64,000 nucleotides of DNA. It comes from Flavobacteriales bacterium. Lineage in GTDB: Bacteria; Bacteroidota; Bacteroidia; Flavobacteriales_D; Crocinitomicaceae. A program made the translations under genes and the position numbers. The stretch spans positions 1-64,000 of the forward strand of contig CANLAQ010000003.1 of the NCBI GenBank assembly GCA_947488235.1. The letters are read 5' to 3'. The notes beneath the pieces were generated by a model. The model was not told the origin of the DNA. It made no database searches and was given only the letters and a program-made list of their open reading frames with translations. Every line of letters begins with the position of its first letter. Position 1 is the stretch's first letter. Of this stretch, positions 15,892 to 26,001 are shown one piece after another.

Positions 15892-16736
15892 CAATTCTTA
15901 AACAATTTAAGAGATAAAGCCAACTTCTGTCTAATTTCTGTGCGGTCAATTATATAATCTAAAAAACCATGTTCTAACAAAAACTCAGATGTTTGGAATC
16001 CATCAGGTAATTCTCTACCGATTGTTTCCTTAACAACTCGTGGTCCAGCGAAAGCAATTAATGCACCCGGCTCAGCGATATTGATATCTCCCAACATGGC
16101 AAAAGACGCTGTAACGCCACCCGTAGTCGGATCTGTAAGATAAGAGATGTAAGGAAGTCCTGCCTCAGATAAAAGTCCTAGTTTACCTGAAACTTTTGCC
16201 ATTTGCATTAATGAAAATCCAGCTTCCATCATTCTTGCACCACCTGACTTGGAAATAATCATAAACGGAGCTTTCAATTTAATCGCTTCATCAATTGCTC
16301 TTGCAATTTTTTCACCCATTACACTTCCCATTGATCCACCAATAAAACCGAAATCCATAGCAGCTACAACAAAATCAATCCCATCTAATTTGCCTTTTGC
16401 CGTTCGGATTGCATCCTTTAAACCTGTATTCTTTTGAGTTGCAACAACACGATCTTTATATTTTTTAGTATCTGTGAAGTTCAAAGGATCACCAGAAGAT
16501 AATTTAGCGTCCAATTCTTTGTATTTCTGATCATCAAAAATCAGATCAAAGTATTGTCCAGCAGTAATGCGCTCATGATGAGAACATCGATCACAAACAA
16601 AGTTATTTTTCCCCAAATCCTCAGCTGTAAATAAGGTCTTACAATTGGAACATTTTACCCAATAACCTTCAGGAGTTTCTTTTTTATCGTTTGTAAGGGT
16701 AGTAATCTTTTCCGTTTTTCTATTAAACCAACTCAT
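15891..16736 (-). CDS. accD: Acetyl-CoA carboxylase carboxyltransferase subunit beta
   Basis: 281 residues. The N-terminal zinc ribbon has Cys29, Cys32, Cys48 and Cys51 (CSNC ... CDRC), followed by the carboxyltransferase core (GGSMGSVMGEKIARA, SGGARMMEAGFSLMQMAK, YLTDPTTGGVTASFAMLGD). With AccA it transfers the carboxyl group from biotin to acetyl-CoA in the first step of fatty acid synthesis. accA is not in the window. It starts 18 bases after fbaA on the same strand, probably one transcript. Confidence 0.96.
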   Translation of the reverse strand: MSWFNRKTEKITTLTNDKKETPEGYWVKCSNCKTLFTAEDLGKNNFVCDRCSHHERITAGQYFDLIFDDQKYKELDAKLSSGDPLNFTDTKKYKDRVVATQKNTGLKDAIRTAKGKLDGIDFVVAAMDFGFIGGSMGSVMGEKIARAIDEAIKLKAPFMIISKSGGARMMEAGFSLMQMAKVSGKLGLLSEAGLPYISYLTDPTTGGVTASFAMLGDINIAEPGALIAFAGPRVVKETIGRELPDGFQTSEFLLEHGFLDYIIDRTEIRQKLALSLKLFKN

Positions 16737-16754
16737 AACTTTTCTTTTTTTAGG

Positions 16755-17822
16755 CTAAAGTGTATTCACATTATTCAGATCTTCAAATGATTTAGTTAGG
16801 CGCTTAATTAAAGTCAATTCACTTTCTCGCAACCATTTCCTTGGATCGTAATATTTTTTATTTGGCAATTCACTTCCTTCTGGATTTCCAATTTGAGTAA
16901 ATAGATAATCCTTATATTTTAGAATATAATCTCTCGTTCCTTCAGTGAAGGCATACTGCAAATCTGTATCTAAATTCATTTTTATCACACCATAAGTAAT
17001 TGCTTCTCTAATTTCATCGACAGAAGAACCTGAACCACCATGAAAAACAAAATCAATTGGATTTGGGCCGGTATTAAATTTTTGCTGAACAAAAACCTGA
17101 GAATTTCTAAGAATAATAGGCGTCAAAAGAACATTTCCTGGTTTATAAACACCATGAACATTTCCAAATGCTGCTGCTATGGTAAATCTTGGTGAAATTT
17201 TCATCAATTCCTCGTAGGCGTAAGCTACCTCCTCCGGTTGTGTATATAATTTAGCATTATCCACATTTGAATTGTCTACACCATCTTCTTCACCACCTGT
17301 AATACCTAATTCAATTTCTAAGGTCATACCCATTTTGGACATGCGCTCTAAATACGATTTACAAATTTCTAAATTTTCAACGATAGACTCCTCAGAAAGA
17401 TCAATCATGTGAGAACTGTATAGAGGTTTACCATGCACTGCAAAGAATTTCTCTCCAGCGGTCAATAAACCATCAATCCAAGGCAAGAGATTTTTAGCAC
17501 AATGATCTGTATGTAAAATAACCGTCGCTCCGTATAATTCGGCAACTTCATGTACATGCATTGCACCACTAATCCCTCCAGCAATGGCAGCGCGCTCCTT
17601 ATCGTTGGACAAGCCTTTTCCTGCATAATAGATACAACCTCCATTTGAAAACTGCACTATAACAGGTGCATTAAGTTTTGCGGCGCATTCTATAACGGCA
17701 TTAACAGTAGAAGTACTGGTAACATTTACAGCCGGCAGCGCAAAGCCATTTTCTTTGGCGGTTCTAAAAATTTCTTGAACTTGATCACCTGTTGCAACAC
17801 CAGGAAGAATCGAATGAGACAT
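16755..17822 (-). CDS. fbaA: Class II fructose-bisphosphate aldolase
   Basis: 355 residues of the zinc-dependent aldolase family. VILHTDHCAKNLLPW contains the catalytic aspartate (Asp106) and a zinc ligand (His107). GVYKPGNVLL and FVFHGGSGSSVDEI are the other zinc and phosphate-binding loops, and the length fits the long class IIA form. It interconverts fructose-1,6-bisphosphate with two triose phosphates in glycolysis and gluconeogenesis. A TAAATTTG -7 box lies 24 bases upstream of the ATG. Confidence 0.96.
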   Translation of the reverse strand: MSHSILPGVATGDQVQEIFRTAKENGFALPAVNVTSTSTVNAVIECAAKLNAPVIVQFSNGGCIYYAGKGLSNDKERAAIAGGISGAMHVHEVAELYGATVILHTDHCAKNLLPWIDGLLTAGEKFFAVHGKPLYSSHMIDLSEESIVENLEICKSYLERMSKMGMTLEIELGITGGEEDGVDNSNVDNAKLYTQPEEVAYAYEELMKISPRFTIAAAFGNVHGVYKPGNVLLTPIILRNSQVFVQQKFNTGPNPIDFVFHGGSGSSVDEIREAITYGVIKMNLDTDLQYAFTEGTRDYILKYKDYLFTQIGNPEGSELPNKKYYDPRKWLRESELTLIKRLTKSFEDLNNVNTL

Positions 17823-17845
17823 ATTTGTTGTTTTGATTGATAGTG

Positions 17846-17853
17846 CAAATTTA
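17846..17853 (-). promoter_or_regulatory. -7 box (TAAATTTG) for fbaA-accD
   Basis: On the minus strand TAAATTTG, followed by CA, fully matches TAnnTTTG and lies 24 bases before the fbaA ATG. No TTG is seen at the usual -33 distance. Confidence 0.55.
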
Positions 17854-17959
17854 GAAAATTAGAGGAAATAAGAACTAAAAATTAATGTGAAAAAAAAATC
17901 TTAAATATTTATACTAAGAATGAAAATGATTCGTTTTGAACAAAACTTTAAATCTGCCT

Positions 17960-18109
17960 ATGATCCAAAAATTTACTCCCGAAATTCAAGGTACAACTAA
18001 AACGAAAATACAAGTTGCTCCATCAGTTCTAAATTTTATTCTTAATTACAGTAAATCCTTAGAAGTGAAAAAAGTTCAAAAACAAATCATTGTGATTCAC
18101 AAGAATTAA
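17960..18109 (+). CDS. Unannotated small protein (49 aa) with its own terminator
   Basis: This ORF is below the cut-off of the supplied track. It encodes MIQKFTPEIQGTTKTKIQVA followed by a hydrophobic/aliphatic stretch and a lysine-rich tail ending VIHKN. It lies in the 343-base gap between fbaA and the hexosaminidase gene, and a textbook intrinsic terminator begins at its stop codon. That placement is what one expects of a real monocistronic gene. I recall similar short proteins in Flavobacteria but no function. A 26-codon ORF in another frame starts upstream at 17920 and overlaps it. Confidence 0.65.
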   Translation: MIQKFTPEIQGTTKTKIQVAPSVLNFILNYSKSLEVKKVQKQIIVIHKN

Positions 18110-18133
18110 AAAAGCGCCGAAAGGCGTTTTTTT
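18109..18133 (+). terminator. Intrinsic terminator (CGCC-GAAA-GGCG, T-run)
   Basis: An A-run, CGCC (18115-18118), a GAAA tetraloop, GGCG (18123-18126) and then TTTTTTTG form a compact stem closed by a stable GNRA loop with a U-tract. It directly follows the stop codon of the 49-aa ORF. Confidence 0.9.
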
Positions 18134-18165
18134 GTTTATAATTTGTTCATTTGTAAAAAATAAAG

Positions 18166-20406
18166 ATGACTAAATTATTTTACGGACTGATTTTCATTTT
18201 ATTCATCAGTCTAGCGCAAGCGCAAGATTGTCCTATATTACCTACACCTGTTGTCTATACAACTCAAACAGGCTCCTTAAATTTCTCTAATAATTTAGCT
18301 GTTGATTTGACGAATTTAGACCAAAATTTAAAAGCTCAACTCATTGCATTAGCGGATACTTACCACCAACTTAAAATTGAATCAGGTCAAGATAAATCAT
18401 TGATTATCTTCAAAAAACTAGAGAATGTTAAGCAAGATTCCTATAGCATTAATGTCAACGAATCCATTATTATTTCCTATTCAAGTGATCGCTCTTGTTA
18501 CTATGCCTTTCACTCTTTGATGCAAATGATTGAAAAAATTAATGCAAATGAATTTTCAATTTCAAAATCCTTTGTAAAAGATTACCCTTCTTACCAATGG
18601 AGAGGATTGCATCTTGATGTGGCAAGACATTTCTTTAGTGTTGAGGAAGTTAAACAATTCATTGATCAGATGGCCATATATAAGTTCAATGTTTTTCATT
18701 GGCATTTAACTGATGATCAAGGTTGGCGCATAGAAATAAAAAAATATCCTAAACTAACCAGTATAGGCGCTTGGCGGGATTCGACTGTTGAAAATCATTT
18801 TACAACAGCACCAAGAACATACAAAAAGGAAAGATACGGAGGATTTTATACCCAATTAGAAATTAAAGCAATTGTTGCTTATGCCCAAGAGCGTTACATT
18901 ACGGTTGTTCCGGAAATTGAAATGCCTGGACACGCTAGAGCAGCATTAGCGGCATATCCCATGTATTCATGCACAGGAATTCAGCAAGAAGTTCCTGGAC
19001 TTTGGGGGATATTTGATGATATTTTTTGTGCAAAAGAGGAAAGTATAGTATTCCTTCAAGATATTCTTTCAGAGGTCATCCCTTTATTTCCAGGTGAATT
19101 TATTCATGTTGGTGGAGATGAAGCGCCGAAAACAAGATGGCACGACTGTGAAAAATGTCAAGCAATTATGAAAGAGCAAAAGCTTAAAGACGAGCATGAA
19201 TTGCAGAGTTATTTTATCCAAAGAATGGATAAATACCTTCTTTCAAATGGAAAAAAATTAATAGGTTGGGATGAAATATTAGAGGGTGGACTTTCACCGA
19301 ATGCAGCTGTAATGTCCTGGCGTGGTTTTGATGGTGGAATTGAAGCAGCAAATCAAGAACACCAAGTCGTGATGTCGCCCGGATCGCATTGTTATTTTGA
19401 TCATTACCAAGGTAAAGGAAGTGAAGAACCTCTTGCAATTGGTGGCTTTACGCCTCTAGAGAAAGTTTATGAATTTCAACCTATACCCAGAGGATTAGAT
19501 TCTTTCAAGGCATCCTATATATTAGGTGGACAAGCAAATTTGTGGACGGAATATATTCCTGATTTCAATCAACTTATGTACATGACTTATCCGAGGGCAA
19601 TTGCTTTAAGTCAAGCGCTATGGTGTGAGGATCTGCCTAAATATGAGCTCTTTGAAAAAACTTTAATGAACAAGCATCTTGACCTGCTTACAGCAAATAA
19701 AATAAACTACTCCCCTACCTTTTTAAAACCAAATTTCAGTTTTACAAGAACGATAACAGGTATTGATTTTAAGGTGAAATCAAAGTCCAATGAGGAACAA
19801 TTTGAATTTAAAGATAGAAGTGATTCTTCCCTTAATGTAAATTTTAAAGGGTCTTATGACTTGCCGATCAATAGAACGAGAGGAACAAAAAAACTTACTT
19901 ATTCGGTAAATTCTTTTACAACAGGCATCCAGAAAAACATAGCAATTACGAATAATCCATGTTTAGGAGTTCCGGTTGTGTATCTTACAAAACCCAGTAA
20001 CCAATACAATAATGGTGACTTAACATTAGTAGATGGACAATTTGGTGCACGACCATGGAAGGGAAATGAATGGATTGGATTTGATACATCGGTTGTGGTA
20101 ATTGAAATAGATTTAACAAAAAAACAAAGAATTGATAGTTTACAAGTTAGTTTTTTAAAAGATGAAAACTCATGGATTCATTTACCTTGTACCATTGAAT
20201 TTCAAGATTTAAAAACTAAAAAAGGCAAAGGAATTGGAGCAGCTCCAAATTTTTACGATGAAAGACAAGTTTTATACATCGGAAAGAAAGTTCAAAAATT
20301 TACAATTACCATCAAAACTTTAGATCAAATACCCCAAGGTAAACCCGGAGCAGGATCACATCCATGGCTTTTTATAGATGAGATTTCAATTAAAAATAAA
20401 TTATGA
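18166..20406 (+). CDS. Beta-N-acetylhexosaminidase, GH20
   Basis: 746 residues with a signal peptide (about 1-20, ending AQAQ). Residues about 20-140 are the GH20 N-terminal alpha/beta domain; the catalytic barrel spans about 145-490 with RGLHLDVARHFF, FHWHLTDDQGWRIE and the catalytic pair Asp318-Glu319 in HVGGDEAPK. The C-terminal part looks like a discoidin/chitobiase-type beta-sandwich. It removes terminal GlcNAc/GalNAc from chitin-derived or glycan oligomers by substrate-assisted catalysis, probably in the periplasm or at the cell surface. I see no T9SS sorting domain at the C-terminus. Confidence 0.93.
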   Translation: MTKLFYGLIFILFISLAQAQDCPILPTPVVYTTQTGSLNFSNNLAVDLTNLDQNLKAQLIALADTYHQLKIESGQDKSLIIFKKLENVKQDSYSINVNESIIISYSSDRSCYYAFHSLMQMIEKINANEFSISKSFVKDYPSYQWRGLHLDVARHFFSVEEVKQFIDQMAIYKFNVFHWHLTDDQGWRIEIKKYPKLTSIGAWRDSTVENHFTTAPRTYKKERYGGFYTQLEIKAIVAYAQERYITVVPEIEMPGHARAALAAYPMYSCTGIQQEVPGLWGIFDDIFCAKEESIVFLQDILSEVIPLFPGEFIHVGGDEAPKTRWHDCEKCQAIMKEQKLKDEHELQSYFIQRMDKYLLSNGKKLIGWDEILEGGLSPNAAVMSWRGFDGGIEAANQEHQVVMSPGSHCYFDHYQGKGSEEPLAIGGFTPLEKVYEFQPIPRGLDSFKASYILGGQANLWTEYIPDFNQLMYMTYPRAIALSQALWCEDLPKYELFEKTLMNKHLDLLTANKINYSPTFLKPNFSFTRTITGIDFKVKSKSNEEQFEFKDRSDSSLNVNFKGSYDLPINRTRGTKKLTYSVNSFTTGIQKNIAITNNPCLGVPVVYLTKPSNQYNNGDLTLVDGQFGARPWKGNEWIGFDTSVVVIEIDLTKKQRIDSLQVSFLKDENSWIHLPCTIEFQDLKTKKGKGIGAAPNFYDERQVLYIGKKVQKFTITIKTLDQIPQGKPGAGSHPWLFIDEISIKNKL

Positions 20407-20441
20407 AATTGATGGTAGAACTAAATAAAAAAACTTAGCTT

Positions 20442-21071
20442 ATGAAAAAAATAATATTTCTAATACTCTTATTCCTTTCTCAAAACCAAGTTTTTGCACA
20501 AGCAAATTCGAAATTCGATAAAGATCCCAGTGTTTTTAGTTTAGGAGTGCGATCTACTTTTTCAGCCTTTAATGATGGGATCGAAAATAAAGTTGGCAGT
20601 GGTGTTGGTGGACAATTCAGGTTAAGGTTTTCAGAAAAAGTTAATAGCGACTGGTTTTTTGATTATTTAACCAGTGATATTGGTAATTATGCCCACCGTA
20701 CAGATTATCATATTGGTTGGAGTGTACTCTATTATCCATTAGAAAACGATCTTCATTTATTCAAGCTCTATATCCTAGCAGGTCATTGCTTTGATTACTC
20801 CAAAATTCAAGCGAATACCAACCAATTTGACTATGCTGAACGCTGGAGTTCGGCAGTTCAAGCTGGTTTAGGAACTCATATAAGATTAACGGAGCGACTT
20901 GACCTTTCAGTGACAGCACAATATATGTGTCATTTAGGAAAACATTTACATGCTGAATGGGTTAACAATCAAGTGAGTTATTTTGAGGAGAGAGGTTCAA
21001 GTTTAGAAGGTCATTTGCTCATGAATGCTAGTGTAAATTACAAAATTGGGAAATTATGGGGAAGAAAATAA
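20442..21071 (+). CDS. Outer membrane beta-barrel-like protein, unknown
   Basis: 209 residues with a signal peptide (MKKIIFLILLFLSQNQVFAQ). The rest shows alternating hydrophobic/polar strands rich in Tyr, Phe and Trp and ends LMNASVNYKIGKLWG, as in small outer membrane barrels. I do not recognise the family. It starts 36 bases after the hexosaminidase gene and overlaps the next barrel-like gene by 16 bases, so the three may share a transcript. Confidence 0.6.
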   Translation: MKKIIFLILLFLSQNQVFAQANSKFDKDPSVFSLGVRSTFSAFNDGIENKVGSGVGGQFRLRFSEKVNSDWFFDYLTSDIGNYAHRTDYHIGWSVLYYPLENDLHLFKLYILAGHCFDYSKIQANTNQFDYAERWSSAVQAGLGTHIRLTERLDLSVTAQYMCHLGKHLHAEWVNNQVSYFEERGSSLEGHLLMNASVNYKIGKLWGRK

Positions 21072-21643
21072 GCCTTGTTTTAGCACTAGTTTGCACCTCT
21101 TTTATTTTTGGTCAAACTAAAGTAAATAACTATCCTCTGCTTAATTTTTCAGGAACTATTAGTCCTGGAAAGTTTACGAGTCAAAAATCAACTGCAATTC
21201 ATCTTAATGGATTTCTTGAGTATACTTTAGATCGTAAATATAGCGTGAGAGGTGATGTTTATAAATTTATTCAAGGAGCAGCAAGCTCTAGTAATTTGGT
21301 TTTACCCTATCAAATGAATCAACTTTATGTAGGGGCTTTCCGAAGCTTTGGTAAAAACAATTGGAGACAATATATCGGATTTCAACCTGGAATTACTGTA
21401 AGTCGGGATTTACTTTCAAGCTACAACAAACCACAAATTAATCCTTCTTATGGATTTAAAGTCGGGAGTTCTTTTTCCTTTTATAAATATTTTAATTTCT
21501 ATCTTGATCTTAGTTTTAATAAAACTCAACTTAGAGGTCTACACTCGGGTCCGAATAATTTGAATGAATTTTTACTATCAGGCGGATTAGGATTTCAAAT
21601 ACCCAGAAAGATTAAAAAAGTGCTGTACCCTCACTGGATGTAA
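21056..21643 (+). CDS. Second outer membrane beta-barrel-like protein, unknown
   Basis: 195 residues. A signal peptide (about MGKKISLVLALVCTSFIFGQ) precedes a barrel-like pattern of about eight amphipathic strands and a closing GGLGFQIPRKI. It overlaps the preceding barrel-like gene by 16 bases, so translation is likely coupled. A small hairpin (CTGGAT-GTA-ATCCAG) spans its stop codon. The next 203 bases contain no gene I can support before menB. Confidence 0.55.
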   Translation: MGKKISLVLALVCTSFIFGQTKVNNYPLLNFSGTISPGKFTSQKSTAIHLNGFLEYTLDRKYSVRGDVYKFIQGAASSSNLVLPYQMNQLYVGAFRSFGKNNWRQYIGFQPGITVSRDLLSSYNKPQINPSYGFKVGSSFSFYKYFNFYLDLSFNKTQLRGLHSGPNNLNEFLLSGGLGFQIPRKIKKVLYPHWM

Positions 21644-21822
21644 TCCAGATGGATTTAATGCCTTTACTATTTTAATTGGACATATTAAAAATATACCCAA
21701 TCTTCACATACAGTTGTTCCATCAAAAAGATTCAAAAATGGATCAATCACGGTTATCCAAATAATTAATTCAACATCATAAGATAAGTTGCAATTTTATC
21801 GTGCTTTTAGCACTCTTCTTCT

Positions 21823-21830
21823 TATTTTTG
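21823..21830 (+). promoter_or_regulatory. -7 box (TATTTTTG) for the menB operon
   Basis: TATTTTTG matches TAnnTTTG and ends 17 bases before the menB ATG. A small hairpin, GTGCT-TTT-AGCAC (21801-21813), followed by T-rich sequence sits just upstream and could end transcription from the previous operon. Confidence 0.55.
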
Positions 21831-21846
21831 CATTAAAATAATTCTT

Positions 21847-22668
21847 ATGTCAACAAGAAATTGGAGTTCTATTAAAAGCTATCAAGATATTAAGTTTGAT
21901 TTCTTTCAAGGGATTGCGAAAATAACCATTAATCGCCCTCAAGTTTATAATGCATTTCGTCCTGAAACCAACATGGAAATGTTAGATGCTATGCACATTT
22001 GTAGGGAAAGAAATGATATTAATGTCGTTGTGCTAACCGGAGCAGGCGATAAAGCTTTTTGTTCGGGTGGTGATCAAAATGTAAAAGGAATTGGTGGATA
22101 CATTTCAGAAAATGGTGTGCCCCGTCTTAATGTACTAGATCTTCACAAAGCCATTCGTTCTCTTCCTAAACCGGTAATTGCCATGGTAAACGGTTACGCT
22201 ATTGGTGGTGGACATGTATTGCATGTAGTTTGTGATCTAACAATCGCTTCTGACAACGCGAAATTTGGACAAACGGGTCCGAAAGTAGGTAGTTTTGATG
22301 GTGGATTCGGTTCCTCTTTCCTTGCCAGACATGTTGGACAGAAAAAAGCGCGTGAGATTTGGTTCTTATGCAATCAATATACTGCTGAAGAAGCCGAAAA
22401 AATGGGAATGGTGAATAAAGTTGTTCCTTTTGACCAATTAGAAGATACCGTTGTTGAATGGTGCAATATCATCATGAAAAGAAGTCCGCTTGCCATAAGA
22501 ATGATCAAAAGATCTATGAATGCTGAGCTCGATGGACAACATGGATTGATGGAATTGGCTGGCGATGCTACCCTACTCTATTACTTAACTCAAGAAGCTC
22601 AAGAAGGAAAAAACGCCTTTTTAGAAAAAAGAGATCCTGATTTTCAACAATTTCCAAAATTCCCTTAA
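21847..22668 (+). CDS. menB: 1,4-dihydroxy-2-naphthoyl-CoA synthase
   Basis: 273 residues of the crotonase fold. [11 protein letters not shown] and the [23 protein letters not shown] and [24 protein letters not shown] motifs are diagnostic of MenB, which closes the naphthoate ring in menaquinone synthesis. Menaquinone is the usual respiratory quinone in this phylum. It is the first gene of a tight operon with pepD, ribBA, a LolD-like ATPase and TIGR02757; no other men genes are present here. Confidence 0.96.
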   Translation: MSTRNWSSIKSYQDIKFDFFQGIAKITINRPQVYNAFRPETNMEMLDAMHICRERNDINVVVLTGAGDKAFCSGGDQNVKGIGGYISENGVPRLNVLDLHKAIRSLPKPVIAMVNGYAIGGGHVLHVVCDLTIASDNAKFGQTGPKVGSFDGGFGSSFLARHVGQKKAREIWFLCNQYTAEEAEKMGMVNKVVPFDQLEDTVVEWCNIIMKRSPLAIRMIKRSMNAELDGQHGLMELAGDATLLYYLTQEAQEGKNAFLEKRDPDFQQFPKFP

Positions 22669-22669
22669 G

Positions 22670-24127
22670 ATGAGTCAATTTAAAACCATAGAGCCACAAG
22701 CGTTGTGGAAATATTTCGAACAATTAAACGCAGTTCCTCGCCCATCAAAAAAAGAAGAGCGTGTAAGACAATTTATGTTGGATTTCGGAAAAGGATTAGG
22801 ACTTGAAACCATTGAAGATGCTATTGGTAATGTAATTATAAAAAAACCAGCAAGTGAAGGAATGGAAAATTGTGTGACAACTATATTACAATCACACTTG
22901 GATATGGTGCATCAAAAAAACAATGCTACAACCTTTAATTTTGATACACAAGGAATTGAAATGCTGATAGAAGGTGATTGGGTGCGTGCCAATGGTACTA
23001 CCCTAGGAGCTGACAATGGTATAGGAGTCGCTGCAATTATGGCTGTTTTAGCTTCCGACAATATAAAACATCCTGCTCTTGAAGCACTATTTACCATTGA
23101 TGAAGAAACTGGAATGACCGGTGCTAAAGAATTAGACGGAACTTTGTTGGAAGGAAAAATTTTACTCAATCTGGACACTGAAGATGATGATGAATTATCC
23201 GTAGGATGTGCAGGTGGCATTGATACCAATACTAGTTTATCCTATAAAGAAGTAGCAATAAATAACAATGCTCAAGTTTTTGATATTACCATTTCAGGTT
23301 TATTAGGCGGACATTCAGGAATGGATATTGATAAAGGAAGAGGAAATGCTAATAAAATATTAGCCCGAATTCTTTGGAAAATAAATAAAGAGATACCAAT
23401 CCAATTGATTCAATTTGATGGAGGCAGTTTGAGAAATGCTATACCAAGAGAAGCGAGTACTCAAATCGCAGTGGCCATTGAAAATGAATCAAATTTAAAA
23501 GCACTTTTTCAAGAAGATACTTTAGTAATCATTGAAGAATTTAAAACGATAGAACCGAATTTTAAAATTGATCTTTCTCCTGCTGAAGCTAGAGGAAAAG
23601 CAATGGATACTGAAGGTTTTAATTCCATCATAAATACCTTGTGCGCAGTTCATAATGGAGTCTTTAGAATGAGTCCGGACATCAAAGGATTGGTAGAAAC
23701 ATCTTCAAGTTTGGCACGAGTAATCATTAAGGATGGTCATTTTTCGACACAATCGCTACAAAGAAGTTCTGTTGAATCCACTAAAGCTGAAGTGGCTATG
23801 GCGATTCGTGCTTGTTTCGAATTAATTGGAGCAACAGTAACTCAAGGTGGTGATTATCCAGGATGGAAACCGAATCCAAGTTCAAATATTTTACAACTTA
23901 TGCGCGATTTATATGTTAATTTATTTGAAGAGGAACCACAAGTGAAAGCTTGTCATGCGGGACTTGAATGTGGAATTTTAGGCGTTCATTTACCAGGCGT
24001 TGATATGATTTCTTTCGGTCCGAATATTCGTGCAGCGCATTCTCCAGATGAAAAAGTTCAAATTTCATCCGTTCAAAAATTCTGGGGATTTTATTTAAAA
24101 ACATTAGCTCAAATACCAAGTAATTAA
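22670..24127 (+). CDS. pepD: Aminoacyl-histidine dipeptidase (PepD, M20C)
   Basis: 485 residues of the M20 metallopeptidase family. SHLDMVHQK carries the first metal histidine and aspartate, [10 protein letters not shown] the bridging aspartate, and [12 protein letters not shown] the catalytic glutamate and a metal ligand; [11 protein letters not shown] and the late AAHSPDEKV complete the site. It cleaves carnosine-like Xaa-His and other dipeptides in the cytoplasm. It starts one base after menB ends. Confidence 0.94.
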   Translation: MSQFKTIEPQALWKYFEQLNAVPRPSKKEERVRQFMLDFGKGLGLETIEDAIGNVIIKKPASEGMENCVTTILQSHLDMVHQKNNATTFNFDTQGIEMLIEGDWVRANGTTLGADNGIGVAAIMAVLASDNIKHPALEALFTIDEETGMTGAKELDGTLLEGKILLNLDTEDDDELSVGCAGGIDTNTSLSYKEVAINNNAQVFDITISGLLGGHSGMDIDKGRGNANKILARILWKINKEIPIQLIQFDGGSLRNAIPREASTQIAVAIENESNLKALFQEDTLVIIEEFKTIEPNFKIDLSPAEARGKAMDTEGFNSIINTLCAVHNGVFRMSPDIKGLVETSSSLARVIIKDGHFSTQSLQRSSVESTKAEVAMAIRACFELIGATVTQGGDYPGWKPNPSSNILQLMRDLYVNLFEEEPQVKACHAGLECGILGVHLPGVDMISFGPNIRAAHSPDEKVQISSVQKFWGFYLKTLAQIPSN

Positions 24128-24131
24128 AAAT

Positions 24132-25346
24132 ATGGAATTTCAACTCAATAGTATAGAGGAAGCAATTGCTGCAATACAGCAAGGAGAGGTGATTATTGTC
24201 GTTGATGACGAGGATCGTGAGAATGAAGGTGATTTTTTAACGGCAGCACGAAACGCAACTCCAGAAGTGATTAATTTTATGGCTACCCATGGCCGTGGAT
24301 TAATTTGTGCTCCAATAAGTGAAGAACGCTGTGATAAATTAGGTTTAGAAATGATGGTGAGTAACAATTCAGCAGCATATGAAACCCCATTTACGGTAAG
24401 TATAGATCTAATTGGACATGGTTGTACCACAGGAATTTCTGCAAGTGATCGTGCTAAAACCGTATTGGCCATGATAGATCCTGCAACAAGACCCGAAGAA
24501 TTGGGGAAACCAGGACATATTTTTCCTTTAAGAGCCAAAAAAGGTGGTGTGCTAAGACGCGCTGGTCATACAGAAGCTGCTGTTGATTTGTCAAGACTTT
24601 CGGGATTCGAAGAAGCAGGAATTATTGTTGAAATTTTGAATGAAGATGGGTCTATGGCGAGATTACCGCAACTGATCGAAATTGCACAAAAATTTAATTT
24701 GAAAATAATTTCTATCGAGGAATTAATTAAATATAGAATTGCCCATGAAAGTTTAGTTGAAAAGGTAGTGAATGTATTTTTACCCACTGATTTTGGCGAT
24801 TTTCAATTGCATGCCTTTAAGGATAAAAGCAATGACATGGATCATTTAGCTTTAGTAAAAGGAACTTGGGAAATCGATGAGCCTATTTTAATTCGTGTGC
24901 ATTCTTCTTGCTTAACTGGTGATATTTTTGGTTCTTGCAGATGTGATTGTGGTCCACAACTCCACCGAGCAATGGATCTTATCGAAAAAGAAGGAAAAGG
25001 AGTTATCGTATACATGAATCAAGAAGGAAGAGGAATTGGTCTTGTCAATAAATTAAAGGCCTATAAACTTCAAGAAGGTGGAATGGATACAATGGAAGCC
25101 AATATTGAATTAGGATTTCAAGCAGACGAAAGAGATTATGGTATCGGAGCTCAAATTTTGCGTGAATTGGGTGTGAGTAAAATGAAATTAATGTCGAATA
25201 ACCCCAAGAAAAGAACAGGTTTAATTGGTTATGGACTTGAGATCATCGAAAATATTTCACTTGAAATTCATAGTAATATTCATAATGCGTCTTATCTTAG
25301 AACTAAAAGAGATAAAATGGGACATACCTTAAAATTGGACAAATAA
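24132..25346 (+). CDS. ribBA: Bifunctional DHBP synthase / GTP cyclohydrolase II
   Basis: 404 residues. Residues about 1-200 are the RibB domain ([33 protein letters not shown]), which makes 3,4-dihydroxy-2-butanone 4-phosphate from ribulose 5-phosphate. Residues about 205-404 are the RibA domain with zinc ligands in [20 protein letters not shown] and the QEGRGIGL motif, opening GTP. Both feed riboflavin synthesis. The stop overlaps the next gene as TAATG. No FMN riboswitch is seen nearby. Confidence 0.96.
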   Translation: MEFQLNSIEEAIAAIQQGEVIIVVDDEDRENEGDFLTAARNATPEVINFMATHGRGLICAPISEERCDKLGLEMMVSNNSAAYETPFTVSIDLIGHGCTTGISASDRAKTVLAMIDPATRPEELGKPGHIFPLRAKKGGVLRRAGHTEAAVDLSRLSGFEEAGIIVEILNEDGSMARLPQLIEIAQKFNLKIISIEELIKYRIAHESLVEKVVNVFLPTDFGDFQLHAFKDKSNDMDHLALVKGTWEIDEPILIRVHSSCLTGDIFGSCRCDCGPQLHRAMDLIEKEGKGVIVYMNQEGRGIGLVNKLKAYKLQEGGMDTMEANIELGFQADERDYGIGAQILRELGVSKMKLMSNNPKKRTGLIGYGLEIIENISLEIHSNIHNASYLRTKRDKMGHTLKLDK

Positions 25347-25996
25347 TGCTAAAAGCTGAAGGTATACATAAGAAATATGGTTCATTAGAAATCCTTCGCG
25401 GAGTTGATCTTCATATTAATGCAAAAGAAATAGTTTCCATTGTAGGTTCCTCTGGAGCTGGAAAAACTACTTTGCTGCAAATCTTAGGCACCTTAGATAG
25501 ACCAGATTCAGGCACCGTTATTATCGATGGAGTTGATCCATTTAAATTGAATAGTAAAGCATTAGCTAAATTTAGAAATGAGAAAATTGGATTTATTTTT
25601 CAATTTCACCAATTATTACCTGAATTTAATGCCTATGAAAATGTAATGCTTCCCGCACTCATTCATGGATTTAATAAAAAAGAAGCGAGCGAAAGAGCAA
25701 AAGGTATTCTTGAAAAATTAGGTTTAGGTGATCGCATCAACCATCGACCATCAGCACTTTCAGGCGGAGAACAACAACGCGTAGCTGTTTGTAGAGCATT
25801 GATGAATCAACCTGCCATTATATTTGCCGATGAACCTTCTGGGAATCTAGATTCAAAAAATGCGGCAGAATTGCATGATTTATTTTTTCAATTAAGAGAA
25901 GACTTTAACCAAACTTTTGTAATCGTAACTCATAATGAGAAGTTAGCCCAAATGGCAGACCGAACTTTAGTAATGGCAGATGGAGTTTTCTTGTAA
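25346..25996 (+). CDS. LolD-like ABC transporter ATP-binding protein
   Basis: 216 residues with one ABC domain: Walker [10 protein letters not shown], the [20 protein letters not shown] stretch, signature [16 protein letters not shown] and Walker [14 protein letters not shown]. This is the MacB/LolD/FtsE subfamily that drives lipoprotein release or similar mechanotransmission. No permease is adjacent, so the partner (probably a LolCE-type protein) must be elsewhere. It is coupled to ribBA by a one-base overlap. Confidence 0.88.
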   Translation: MLKAEGIHKKYGSLEILRGVDLHINAKEIVSIVGSSGAGKTTLLQILGTLDRPDSGTVIIDGVDPFKLNSKALAKFRNEKIGFIFQFHQLLPEFNAYENVMLPALIHGFNKKEASERAKGILEKLGLGDRINHRPSALSGGEQQRVAVCRALMNQPAIIFADEPSGNLDSKNAAELHDLFFQLREDFNQTFVIVTHNEKLAQMADRTLVMADGVFL

Positions 25997-26001
25997 CATC
26001 A

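Noticed and set aside
18166-20406. T9SS sorting domain on the GH20 enzyme
   Set aside because: The C-terminus looks like a discoidin-type sandwich and lacks the PNPF/GVY...-type sorting motifs.
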